In this document: piece by piece, positions 14,680 through 22,500 of the stretch | How the letters are laid out: the number at the start of each line of letters is the position of its first letter | How positions within the stretch are numbered: position 1 is the first letter of the stretch | Assembly (NCBI GenBank): GCA_963575745.1 | Contig: CAUYUJ010004581.1 | Location: 1 to 22,500, forward strand | Length of the DNA: 22,500 nt | Direction of reading: 5' to 3' | Source of the DNA: Prorocentrum cordatum | Lineage: Eukaryota; Sar; Dinophyceae; Prorocentrales; Prorocentraceae | The notes under the pieces: generated by a model | What the model saw: only the letters and a program-made list of their open reading frames with translations | Databases searched by the model: none | Told to the model about the DNA's origin: nothing | Position numbers and translations under genes: made by a program

Positions 14680-14875
14680 AAATACAATAGGGGACCGACC
14701 ACAAGAAACTTTCCGCGAGAAACCCAACCCTGAGACCCCAGGACGTACATTGATTTTTGGTGTGGGAACGTCACGCTTTCCATCGCAACACCATCAGAGC
14801 CCAGGAAACACAGGGCACCCTGGAGGCGAGCAGCGTGTTTCTTGGCATGGGTCTCCACTGCACTGGAACGCATCG
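14680..14875 (+). repeat. Repeat R, copy R3 (uninterrupted)
   Basis: CCGACCACAAGAAACTTTCC, AAACCCAACCCTGAGACCCC, AGGACGTACATTGATTTTTG and GTCACGCTTTCCATCGCAAC align with R1 and R2. It supplies the empty site for insertion D. The minus-strand frame is open throughout (HAKKHAARLQGALCFLGSDG). Confidence 0.88.
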
Positions 14876-14989
14876 TTATGGCCTCTTGCTCCTCTGCCTG
14901 CGGGACCCTCCCAGGACCACCTGCGACGAACAAGCAGCCCTGGGGATCGGGTCGAGGGCTCCGGGGCACGCCTCGCCAATGTTGGGAGG

Positions 14990-15402
14990 ACAACGAGGAG
15001 GAGGAGGAGGAGGAGGAGGAGGAGGAGGAGGAGGAGGAGGAGGAGGAGGAGGGAGGAGGGGGAGGGGGGAGGGGAGGGAGGAGGAGGAGGGAGGAGGGGA
15101 GGAGGGGGAGGAGGAGGAGGGAGGAGAGGAGGGAGGGAGGAGGGAGGAGGGAGGAGGAGGGAGGAGGAGGGAGGAGGGAGGGAGGGAGGGAGGAGGGAGG
15201 AGAGGAGGGAGGAGGAGAGGAGGGAGGAGGAGGGGAGGGGGGAGGAGGAGGGAGGGGGAGGAGGGAGGAGGGAGGAGGAGGAGGAGGAGGAGGTGGAGGG
15301 GAGGAGGAGGAGGGCGAGGAGGAGGGGGAGGAGGAGGGGGAGGAGGAGGAGGAGGAGGGAGGAGGAGGGGAGGAGGAGGAGGAGGGAGGAGGAGGAGGGT
15401 AA
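14990..15402. repeat. (GGA)n/(GGGA)n polypurine tract
   Basis: About 410 bases with purines on the plus strand, alternating GGA, GGGA and GGAGGGAGG patterns. Long open frames on both strands are compositional. Confidence 0.96.
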
Positions 15403-15484
15403 GCGGGACGATAACTTGATTTCGGCCTTCGCCTCGGGGGGACTCCGAGCCGCGGGCGCTTCGCCGGCCAGAAGCAGGGGCGCG

Positions 15485-15519
15485 CGGCCGATGCCGACGC
15501 GGCCCCGCCGCACCCAGCC
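15485..15519 (+). repeat. 35-bp direct repeat flanking a polypurine tract, left copy
   Basis: CGGCCGATGCCGACGCGGCC then CCGCCGCACCCAGCC recurs at 15840-15874 with two substitutions. Confidence 0.85.
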
Positions 15520-15521
15520 CC

Positions 15522-15800
15522 GAGGAGGGGGAGGAATGGGGGGAGGGGAAGAAGGAGGGGGAGGAGGAGGGGGAGGAGGAGGAGGAGGAGGAGGAGGAGG
15601 AGGAGGAGGAGGAGGAGGAGGAGGAGGAGGAGGAGGAGGAGAAGAGGAGAGGAGAGGAGGACGAGGAGGAGGACGAGGAGGAGGAGGAGGACGAGGAGGA
15701 GGACGAGGAGGAGGACGAGGAGGAGGACGAGGAGGAGGACGAGGAGGACGAGGAGGACGAGGAGGACGAGGACGAGGACGAGAACGGGGAGGGGAGCATC
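15522..15800. repeat. (GGA)n then (GGACGA)n polypurine tract
   Basis: Pure GGA from about 15560 to 15640, changing to GGACGA/GACGAG hexamers up to 15785. Bracketed by the 35-bp direct repeats. Confidence 0.95.
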
Positions 15801-15839
15801 GGATGCGGGCTGGACCGGAACCCTGCAAAAAAGCATCGT

Positions 15840-15874
15840 CGGCCGGTGCCGACGCGGCCCCACCGCACCCAGCC
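15840..15874 (+). repeat. 35-bp direct repeat, right copy
   Basis: CGGCCGGTGCCGACGCGGCC then CCACCGCACCCAGCC, partner of 15485-15519. Confidence 0.85.
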
Positions 15875-15914
15875 AGTTTTTGTCACCTTGGCACTCGGGG
15901 TTGGATGAAGGGGC

Positions 15915-16085
15915 CCCAGGACACACAAATAAATACACACTAATAAACATATTCCCCATATTTTCTAATATTTTCTGGGTTTCTGTCTTCCCCCCCACTT
16001 CCCATATTTTCCTATATTTCCTGGGGAATCGAGGATTAATTGTGTCTGTGTGTTTTTCCTCTCCTGGTTGGAGGAGGACGAGAAG
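15915..16085. mobile_element. AT-rich repeat Z, copy 2, with imperfect inverted ends
   Basis: ACACACTAATAAACATATTC then CCCATATTTTC on the left is mirrored by CCTGGGGAATCGAGGATTAA then TTGTGTCTG on the right. The right part matches Z1 at 11130-11340. It is AT-rich in GC-rich surroundings, so possibly another MITE. Confidence 0.5.
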
Positions 16086-16131
16086 CGAGGAAAACGAGCA
16101 GACGACGTCGTCGGCGACTCCCTCCGCCCAC

Positions 16132-16260
16132 TTCGCGCGTCGCGACGTCGCCGGGCGGCACAGCAGGCCTCTGGAAGGCCTCGCTGTCCAGGGAGAGCAG
16201 GTTGCAGGCCCTCCGGGCGCTCATGGAGCCCTGGTGCACCCAGTTCGTCCACAGCGTGGC
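16132..16260 (-). CDS. Candidate internal exon, unknown protein
   Basis: The minus strand has a clear pyrimidine tract and acceptor (CTCCGCTCGCCCCCCTCCAG), then exactly 43 codons and a GT donor (CGCGAA|GTGGGC). The peptide reads ATLWTNWVHQGSMSARRACN, LLSLDSEAFQRPAVPPGDVA, TRE. Both boundaries are phase 0. Codons are strongly GC3 (CTG TGG ACG AAC TGG GTG CAC CAG GGC TCC ATG AGC GCC). It is complex, non-repetitive sequence in a repeat-dominated neighbourhood and the best exon call in the window. I cannot assign a family. The Trp-rich start and the SARR.xNLLSLDSE stretch loosely recall linkers after membrane helices in ABC transporters, but that is speculation. Confidence 0.55.
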
Positions 16261-16310
16261 CTGGAGGGGGGCGAGCGGAGAAGGGGAGGGGGGAGGTGAC
16301 TACCTACCAG

Positions 16311-16461
16311 ACCACCCCAACCCAACCCGAAGACCCGAATTTCGGGTTGGGGGGGGTATGGGCTCCATGTGTGTTTTTTCGATGTTCCCGGACACCCCCC
16401 ACACTGGAAATGGAGGGCAGATTGAGGCCTTCGGGTTGGGTTAGGGTGTTTGGTGGGTGGT
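16311..16461. mobile_element. Foldback element with AACCCAACCCGAAG ends
   Basis: ACCACCCCAACCCAACCCGA-AG on the left; the complement of the right end reads ACCACCCACCAAACACCCTA then ACCCAACCCGAAGGCC. An inner hairpin ACCCGAA-T-TTCGGGT lies beside the left arm. It is 151 bp, non-coding, and starts 50 bases upstream (minus sense) of the exon at 16132-16260. Confidence 0.65.
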
Positions 16462-16690
16462 GAGGAGGGAAGAACGGGGAGGGGGGGAGGGAGAATGGGG
16501 AGGGAGGGAGGGATGGAGAAAGGGGAAAAGAGGCGGGGGGTGGGCGGAGGAGGAGAGGGCGAGGGAGAAGAGGATCAAAGGGGAGAGGAGGCGGAGGCGG
16601 AGGAGGAGAGGGCGAGCGAAGGAAGGAGGGAGGGGGGGAGGGGGGAGGGAGGAAGGATGAAGGAGGGTGAGGCGAGGAGAAAGGGGGAGG
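16462..16690. repeat. Polypurine tract
   Basis: G/A-rich with GGGGAGGG, GGAGGCGGAGG and AGGGAGGG variants; purines are on the plus strand. No gene is present. Confidence 0.85.
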
Positions 16691-17109
16691 AGAGGGTCGC
16701 ACGAGACAGGGAGCGTTGGCGAATCAGCTCACGCAGCTGATTTCTCCAGGGCCCCCCCGCGCTGGATGCGCCAACATATACAGGGAAGCGTCCCGCGGCG
16801 CGGCTGGAACCCCGAACGGCGTGCAGGTGACTTCGTCGCCCCTCAGTTCTGCTCTCCTCCAGCTCGTCCGGCCCGAGAAGAGGGAGAGGCGGAGGAGCCA
16901 GGGAGAGGGGAGGTAGAGAGGAAGGGAGGGCGAGCGAGGAGACGGGGGGGGAGAAGGGGGACGATAAGGAGTGGGAGGACGACCGAAGCGTCTCCAGTGG
17001 CCCTGCGCGGGAACAGATCGAGGCGCCCCTCTGCACCCCTCACCCCCCGCATGCTCCGCCACCGCCCTCCCCCCGCCGACCCTCTCCTCCTCCCCCCTGC
17101 CCCTCGCGG
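16691..17109. other. GC-rich spacer with purine-rich piece
   Basis: A minus-strand frame near 16703-16760 (RNQLRELIRQRSLS) ends before a GTGCGA, but no good acceptor could be placed and its phase does not fit the exon at 16132-16260. 16890-16980 is purine-rich. Confidence 0.35.
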
Positions 17110-17240
17110 CCACGGCGGCGGCGGCGACGACCCACGGCGACGGCGGCAATCGTGACGGCCACGGCGGCGGCAGCCGCAGCGGCGGCGGCTCCGGCGGCGG
17201 CGACCGCGGCTGCGACGGCGGCGGCGGCGGCGGCGACGAG
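17110..17240. repeat. GGC/GAC triplet-rich region
   Basis: Interrupted (GGC)n with GAC and CAC triplets. On the minus strand it reads poly-Ala and could be an alanine tract attached to the adjacent exon candidate, or plain microsatellite. Confidence 0.75.
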
Positions 17241-17279
17241 CGCCGCCTCGCAGAACCACTGCCCGGCGGTCACCACCTC
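17238..17279 (-). CDS. Candidate exon, unknown protein
   Basis: The minus strand has CTTCGCGGGCAG| followed by EVVTAGQWFCEAAL in GC3-rich codons, then a GTCGCC that could be a donor or the start of a poly-Ala run. Only 42 nt if the donor is used. The 14 residues are non-repetitive but short. Same strand and phase (0) as the stronger candidate at 16132-16260, about 1 kb downstream in the minus sense, so the two could belong to one gene. Confidence 0.3.
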
Positions 17280-17444
17280 CTGCCCGCGAAGGGCGCGGCG
17301 GCGCCGCGGCGTCGGGAGGGAGCGGCGGAGCCCGCGCGGGGGAGAGCGAGCGGCGTCGGCCCGGCTGGGCCGGCTGCAGGGCTGGCCGGCGCCGGCGTGC
17401 CGATCGGTCGGCCGCCCGCCCTTCCAGCTGCCTGGTCGGCCTCG

Positions 17445-17636
17445 CCCTCCTCCAACCTCTTCGTCCTCCTCCTCCTCCTCCTCCTCCGCCTCCTCCTCCT
17501 CCTCCTCCTCCGCCTCCTCCTCCTCCTCCTCCTCCGACCCTCCCCCTGGACTACCACCTCCTCCCTCCTCCTCCTCCTCCTCCTCCTCCTCCTCCTCCTC
17601 CTCCTCCTCCTCCTCCTCCTCCTCCTCCTCCCCTCT
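17445..17636. repeat. (CCT)n polypyrimidine tract
   Basis: CCT triplets with CCG interruptions; the purest part is 17567-17632. Pyrimidines are on the plus strand. Confidence 0.96.
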
Positions 17637-19082
17637 GTGCCTTCTGCCTTCCTCCCGCCCTGCATATTCCCTCCTCCCCTCGTTCCGCATCTGACAGGGC
17701 TGCGAGAAAGAAGGAAAGGAAGAGAGAACTCCGGCAGCATGTGCGACGTTGCACGAGGAGGAAGCGTCGCCTGGAGGCGGATGAGGACAAGGAAGAGACG
17801 GAGGAGGCAGGGGAAACGACTGGTCGGGATGGGCTTGTAGGCTCATCTGGGCCAACCAAGGCCACGCGCCGAACCCAGCCGACCGCATAGCAACTCCCAA
17901 ACCTGGGTGAGCCAAAAAGGATCGAATGGGATCGACTGACCCCTGCGCCCCGAGCTCGGACCGGAGTCAAACCACCAGCGTCTGATCCCTCATCCTCCTG
18001 GCGGTCCTCCCCCTCTGCGTTTCCTCCACTTCAGCTTCTCCCCATCCGCCTCTTCTCTCCTGCTCTGAAGCGGATGTTGAAATTTCCTACACTCACAATT
18101 GCTTGATCGTACCGTTTTCCAAGATGGGACCAGCCACGCTCAAAAGGAGTGTAGTCCGCCAGTACCCTCCATCATGCTCTTGATTGAAATGACGCTCTCC
18201 ACCGCAATCCCAGAAACGGATTTGATGGGAACCCCGCCCCATTGCCGATTTTATCGGTGCGAACGGTGGTCCGATGGCAGACTTTCCAGAGTCTCCTCCG
18301 TCCTGCAGTCGGACCTAGGCCTGAAAACCCCAAAAAACTCCAGAACGTGAGAACCGCTCAGACCAAATACACACTTGAAAACGGACAGAACATTCAAGGG
18401 TCTACCCTCCCCAAGAGGCACGAGAACATCCAACAGACACAGAGAACACTAGGGTACCCTCCCGCACGCTTTTGCTCGAAGAAACTGTACGCAGTCGCAG
18501 AGACAGACCCCCCGCAGGATCCATGCCCTGCCAGGACTCTGCAAGGGAAAAGAGTGGAAGGCTGTAGAGATGGACGAAGGAGTGTTGGGAATGACTGCGA
18601 GGGCACCCCCCCCGAACGGACCTCGATCTCAGACCTCGGTCCGACCGTGTGCTGCTCTTCCTCCGTGGGCGGTTCTGCCCAGGAGGCCTGCCCGGCCCCC
18701 CCCCTTCTCTCGGATGTCTGCTCGGCCCGCCTTCCCCCGCCGATGTGCGGCCCCCCTTTTTGCTCGGGTAAACCTAAACCTGGCTATCAACACGGCAGCA
18801 AGATCCACGGATCCGAGGCATCTGCGCGTTGTCCTGTCACGCAGTCGATCAGGGACTGACGCAAATCGATCGCGTAATGAGCTAACACGATGGATGGATA
18901 CACCAGCTGGAGGCCACAGCGTCCGTCTCTGGATCACCTAAGGCTGTGTGGCCATGCTGTCGCGGCCACGGCCGGGGGCTCGTCGCGTCCCCCACGGACA
19001 CGCCCTGAGGGCGACGGCGGTCCCGCTGGATCGACAAAACCCAATATCCGAACTTCCGCGCCGCTGGAGCCGCCAGGATGCT
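17637..19082. other. Largest unique stretch; no gene recognised
   Basis: About 1.4 kb of moderate-GC, non-repetitive sequence. Plus frames at 18099-18350 and 18242-18859 and minus frames at 18629-18937 and 18882-19283 are open, but none shows a known motif, a convincing codon bias or clear splice boundaries. The lower GC relative to the rest could mark an old insertion. Confidence 0.4.
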
Positions 19083-19325
19083 GGTCCTCCCTCCTCTTCG
19101 CCTCTCCGCTCTCCTACCGTCCCCACTTCCTCCTCCAACGTTCCCTCCCGCCGAAGTTCCCATCGCCTTCGCCCCTCCTCCATCCTCTCCTCCTCCCTCC
19201 CTGCCGCTTCCGTCCTCCCCTCTTCCTCCTGCCTCCTCCCTCCCTCTCTCCCTCCTCTTCCCCCTCCTCCCTGCATCATTCACCTGCTCAATCCTCTTCT
19301 CGACCTCGTCAGGGTCCTACCGCTA
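19083..19325. repeat. Imperfect polypyrimidine tract
   Basis: CCTCC/TCCTC-rich but more degenerate than the other tracts, ending near 19325. Confidence 0.75.
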
Positions 19326-19412
19326 CAAATCCCACCAGCCATTCTAGGGCGTGGGTAGTCTAGGGTGTTTTGTCTTACATCTGCCCCTCTTCCCCTTCGG
19401 GGAGGGGCTCAT

Positions 19413-19622
19413 CCCTATTCCATATTAGTGTACACCCCCTCCCTCAGGCGACCGGCGTCCAACCAGAAACCATGAGGACACCATGACGACCCGCCAAGCA
19501 CACTCCCTCTCAAAAAAACAATACATGCCGCACTCTGCCTCCACATTTTGAGCATGCGCGGCCAATACGATGCGGCCCCCCCCACCACCCCTGTCAAAAA
19601 ACAATACAAAGCACACTTCGGG
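19413..19622 (-). repeat. Segmental repeat V, copy 1
   Basis: ACACCCCCTCCCTCAGGCGA, CTCAAAAAAACAATACATGC, GCGCGGCCAATACGATGCGG and CACCCCTGTCAAAAAACAAT match 20248-20432 in order. Internal sub-repeats of about 80-90 bp start TGTCAAAAAACAATAC. On the minus strand both copies are open and read similar peptides (CIVFLxGxVxGG and LREGVYTNxE / LGEGVFINRE). This may be coincidence of repeat structure or a decayed coding unit. Confidence 0.85.
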
Positions 19623-19945
19623 GCAAAGTCTTGATTCATGTTCGTGGGGCCCGTGGGCACTTTGTATGGTGTTTGACGGACGGCGGGGGTGTCAGCATAT
19701 TCCCTGCTGCGCGCAAGGCTACCATCCGTGACAAACGACCATACAACATGCACCTCGCGGCTACATCTGGATCGTGCGCGGCCATCCCGCGATCACTGTC
19801 AAATGGTTTTTGACCGGTGCGCAAGCCCACCAGACACAATGATGGGCATTGGCTTTCGACAAGGATGGCGGGGGCCGACATGGTTTCCGATGTGTGGTGT
19901 CACATGCGCAGACGTACCTGCCGCACTCTGCACGTGCCCCGAACG

Positions 19946-20107
19946 TGGCGCACCTGGCGCGGCTTGAAAGTGCGGCACACCTGGCGCACTCGGAACATGT
20001 GGCGCCTCTGGCGCACCAGGCGTGCCTGGCACGCTCGGACCCCAGGGGTACCTGGCGCGCGTGGCGCCCCTGGCACGCGTGGCGCACCCCAAGCGTCGCG
20101 CACCTGG
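19946..20107. repeat. 9-bp TGGCGCACC array
   Basis: About 18 degenerate nonamers (TGGCGCACC, TGGCGCGGC, TGGCACGCG, TGGCGCCCC). Either strand gives Arg/Pro/Ala-rich frames. Occupies the middle of segmental unit 1. Confidence 0.88.
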
Positions 20108-20121
20108 GGTCGGCGTTGGTT

Positions 20122-20235
20122 CCCAGTAGTTGCCCATCCAAAGTCGACCGCTGGACATGTTCAGGCTCGGGTGTTACTTATGTGTCCGTACGGCGGGTGG
20201 GGGTGAGCTAGACAGCTTGCGGGCGGGTGGGTAGC
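20122..20235 (+). repeat. Segmental repeat W, copy 1
   Basis: GTTGCCCATCCAAAGTCGAC, TGTTCAGGCTCGGG and ACTTATGTGTCCGTACGGCG then AGCTTGCGGGCGGG match 20645-20765. Confidence 0.85.
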
Positions 20236-20247
20236 TGAATCACTGTT

Positions 20248-20432
20248 CCCTATTAATAAACACCCCCTCCCCCAGGCGACTGGGGGCCAACCAGGGTCCA
20301 TGACGACACCACCCAACCATTCCTTTAAAAAACAATGCAAACCACATTCCGCCTCCAAATTCGGAACATGTGCAGCCAACCCGATGCGCCCCCCCCACCA
20401 TCCCTGTCAAAAAAACAATACATCGTACACTT
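20248..20432 (-). repeat. Segmental repeat V, copy 2
   Basis: AATAAACACCCCCTCCCCCA, TTTAAAAAACAATGCAAACC and CCATCCCTGTCAAAAAAACA parallel V1 with moderate divergence. It begins a dozen bases after W1 and runs straight into (CGG)n. Confidence 0.85.
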
Positions 20433-20537
20433 GGCGGCGGCGGCGGCTGCGGCGGCTGCGGCGGCTGCGGCGGCGGCGGCTGCGGCGGCTGCGGCGGCGG
20501 CGGCGGCGGTGGCGGTGGCGGTGGCGGCAGCGGCTGC

Positions 20538-20570
<33 letters not shown>

Positions 20571-20640
20571 AGGCGGCGGCGGCGGCGGCGGCGGCAGGCG
20601 GCGGCGGCGGGCAGCGGCGGCGGCGGCGGCGGCGGCGGAT
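20433..20640. repeat. (CGG)n/(GGC)n expansion
   Basis: About 200 bases of GGC with TGC and AGGC interruptions. Occupies the same place in unit 2 that the 9-bp array occupies in unit 1. Strong hairpin/G-quadruplex potential. Confidence 0.96.
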
Positions 20641-20644
20641 TGGC

Positions 20645-20765
20645 CCCCAGAGGCTGCCCATCCAAAGACGACTGCTGAATATGCTCAGGCTCGGGCCAGA
20701 CTCGGGTGCTACGTATGTGTTGGGAGGGCGGATGGGAGTGAGCGAGACGGCTTGCGGGCGGGGAG
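20645..20765 (+). repeat. Segmental repeat W, copy 2
   Basis: GGCTGCCCATCCAAAGACGA, TGCTCAGGCTCGGG and CTACGTATGTGTTGGGAGGG then GGCTTGCGGGCGGG parallel W1. Confidence 0.85.
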
Positions 20766-20821
20766 GGGGTCTTGACCCCCCCCCTTTGGACCTGGACGGG
20801 GGGTCTCCCAGGGGGGTGGGA

Positions 20822-21420
20822 CGTCCAAGATGGCCCAAGATGGCTCCAAGAGTGCTTCGGAAAGATGAGCTCCAAGATGGTTCAAGATAGACCAAGATGC
20901 TCCAAGAGGCCCCAGGCCCGTTCCAAGACGGCTCCAGGTGGCCAAAGAGCTCCCCAAGGCCCCGAAGAGGCCATAACCCTTTCAAACCCGCAAGAAAACC
21001 AATGTGGTTTGCTGTCTTGCCTTTTCGCGTCCGATGGCCATCCGAGGCTTCATGATGGCTCCAAGATGGCCCATGAGGGCCCCAGAAGAGATCCAAGAGA
21101 GCCCCAAGACGGCCCCATGAGCGCCAACGAGCGCCAGAAGAGCCTCTCAAGAGGGGTCCAGGAAGCGAGTGTTGGGGCTCCCGGGGGGGGGGGGCGAATT
21201 GAAGCCCCCCTCTTGGTTGATCAAGCCTTCCAGGATAGGCCCAAGAGTGCAGTCAAACTCCCAAGAGCGCCCCAAAAGGGCCCGAAGAGACACCCAGGCA
21301 GCCCTAAGAGACACCCAACAGGGCCCCAACAAGCTCCGAAGAGGCCACCAAAGGGCATCAAGAGGATCTCCGAGGCACCCAAGATGCTCAAAGAAGCCCC
21401 TGGGTTTGCTAAGATGCTCC
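20822..21420 (+). repeat. Long degenerate CCAAGATGGC array
   Basis: Decamer-like units such as CCAAGATGGC, TCCAAGATGG, CCAAGAGGCC, CCAAGACGGC and CGAAGAGACA recur at about 10-11 bp across some 600 bases. Two less regular inserts lie at about 20968-21048 and 21172-21225. Same motif as 7807-7955 but on the opposite strand. No gene was recognised. Confidence 0.85.
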
Positions 21421-21520
21421 TTTTCCTTCCCCTCCGCCTCCAACTCCAACTCCTCCTCCTCCTCCTCCTCCTCCTCCGCTGTTCCTCCTCCTCTGTTCCT
21501 CGTTTCCTCCTCCTCCTCTA
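21421..21520. repeat. (CCT)n-rich tract
   Basis: Pyrimidine-rich CCT/CTC triplets joining the decamer array to the ACT microsatellite. Confidence 0.85.
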
Positions 21521-21529
21521 AGACTACTA

Positions 21530-21534
21530 CTACG

Positions 21535-21617
<83 letters not shown>

Positions 21618-21624
21618 GACTACG

Positions 21625-21706
<82 letters not shown>

Positions 21707-21726
21707 TACTACTACTACTACTACTA

Positions 21727-21769
<43 letters not shown>

Positions 21770-21770
21770 T

Positions 21771-21811
<41 letters not shown>

Positions 21812-22069
21812 TACTACTACTACTACTACAACTACTACTACTGCTACTATACTACTACTACTTACTACTACTACTACACACTACTACCATTACCATACCA
21901 CTACCACTACCACCACTACCACTACTACTACTACTACTACTACTAATACTACTACTACTACTACTACACTACGACTACCACGACTACACTACTACCACTA
22001 CTTACACTACTACCACTACCACTACCACTACCACTACCACTACCACTACCACTACCACTACCACTACCA

Positions 22070-22116
<47 letters not shown>

Positions 22117-22374
22117 GCTACTACTACTACTACGACTACTACGTCTACTACTACTACGTCTACTACTACTGCTACTACTACCATTACTACGACTACTACG
22201 GCTACTGGTACTGCTACTGCTACTACTATTTCTACTCCTACTACTACTACGACTGGCGCTAATGCTGGCACATAAGAGATTACTACGACGACTCCTGCTA
22301 CGACTACCACCACTACTACTGTAACTACGACTGATGTTGTTTATGCTGTTCCGACTACTACTACGACGAAAGAA

Positions 22375-22424
<50 letters not shown>

Positions 22425-22500
22425 TACTACTACTACTACTACTAATACTACCACGTGAACTTTGACTACACACACTACTACTGATAATACGACTTTGTCT
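21530..22500. repeat. (ACT)n microsatellite with CCA and GAC sub-blocks
   Basis: Nearly 1 kb of ACT/CTA triplets running to the window edge. Sub-blocks are (CACTAC)n at about 21893-22078 and (GAC)n at 22374-22422. Single-base slips (for example CTATACTAC) shift the phase repeatedly. Poly-Thr, poly-Leu, poly-Ser and poly-Val frames are artefacts. Confidence 0.97.

Noticed and set aside
16703-16790. Minus-strand exon (RNQLRELIRQRSLS)
   Set aside because: No good acceptor could be placed, and the outgoing phase does not match the neighbouring exon candidate at 16132-16260.
17908-17920. Possible dinoflagellate spliced-leader relic (TGAGCCAAAAAGG)
   Set aside because: Only about nine bases match the complement of the leader's TTTTGGCTCA end and the rest does not fit. 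Chance is likely.
17940-17995. tRNA-like segment on the minus strand (GGAGTCAAACCACCAGCGTC)
   Set aside because: Resembles a T-arm to anticodon stretch superficially, but the stems do not pair and no acceptor stem is found.
18060-18240. Retroelement endonuclease-like peptide on the minus strand (SVGNFNIRF)
   Set aside because: The GNFN resemblance to the GDFN motif is one short match with the acidic residue missing, and no other endonuclease or reverse transcriptase motifs are seen nearby.
18242-18859. 205-residue plus-strand frame
   Set aside because: Non-repetitive but without recognisable motif or clear codon bias, and other frames are also open. Kept only as an unassigned spacer.
21169-22275. 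368-residue Thr/Leu-rich frame
   Set aside because: Microsatellite (ACT)n translated; single-base slips only switch the repeated residue.

Overview
The window looks like a stretch of eukaryotic nuclear DNA, GC-rich and dominated by repeats. Genes are so sparse that no complete gene can be read with confidence. Nearly every long open frame is an artefact of microsatellites read in any frame (poly-Arg, poly-Gly, poly-Ser, poly-Leu, poly-Thr). My best guess for the host is a dinoflagellate (Prorocentrum- or Symbiodiniaceae-like). The grounds are high GC, huge non-coding spacers, many inverted-repeat elements, and a few short GC3-rich exon-like islands that all lie on one strand. This guess comes from general knowledge and is not proven here; no intact spliced-leader sequence was found.

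Layout. 1-824 is (CAT)n followed by a long (CCT)n tract. 1.0-2.8 kb holds a nearly gapless train of short terminal-inverted-repeat (foldback/MITE-like) elements. 2.8-4.7 kb has two minus-strand exon candidates (2869-2974; terminal exon 4567-4685), more foldbacks, a (GGA)n tract and a 78-bp tandem repeat. 5.1-5.8 kb is an 89-bp satellite. 5.9-7.4 kb is mostly polypurine. 7.4-10.1 kb has four further minus-strand exon candidates of varying strength and several copies of a GC-rich foldback family (core CTCCGCGCGG). 10.0-10.8 kb is a nested-transposon locus. 11.1-15.4 kb has three copies of a ~190-bp repeat (R) with foldbacks and polypurine/polypyrimidine tracts. 12.4-13.25 kb holds 11-bp, 3/4-bp and 9-bp tandem arrays. 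15.5-17.6 kb is polypurine, two minus-strand exon candidates and (CCT)n. 17.6-19.1 kb is largely unique with no recognised gene. 19.4-20.8 kb is a two-copy segmental repeat whose middles are different microsatellites. 20.8-22.5 kb is a degenerate CCAAGATGGC-type array followed by about 1 kb of (ACT)n.

The strongest result is internal evidence for mobility. A 266-bp foldback sits inside one copy of repeat R while the other two copies keep an uninterrupted site. One copy of a second repeat (U) carries two separate insertions, a Tc1/mariner-type MITE bounded by TA and a 150-bp MITE bounded by an exact 6-bp duplication, that its sister copy lacks. These give at least three short non-autonomous families with readable ends. 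No transposase was found in the window, so the mobilising enzymes must be encoded elsewhere.
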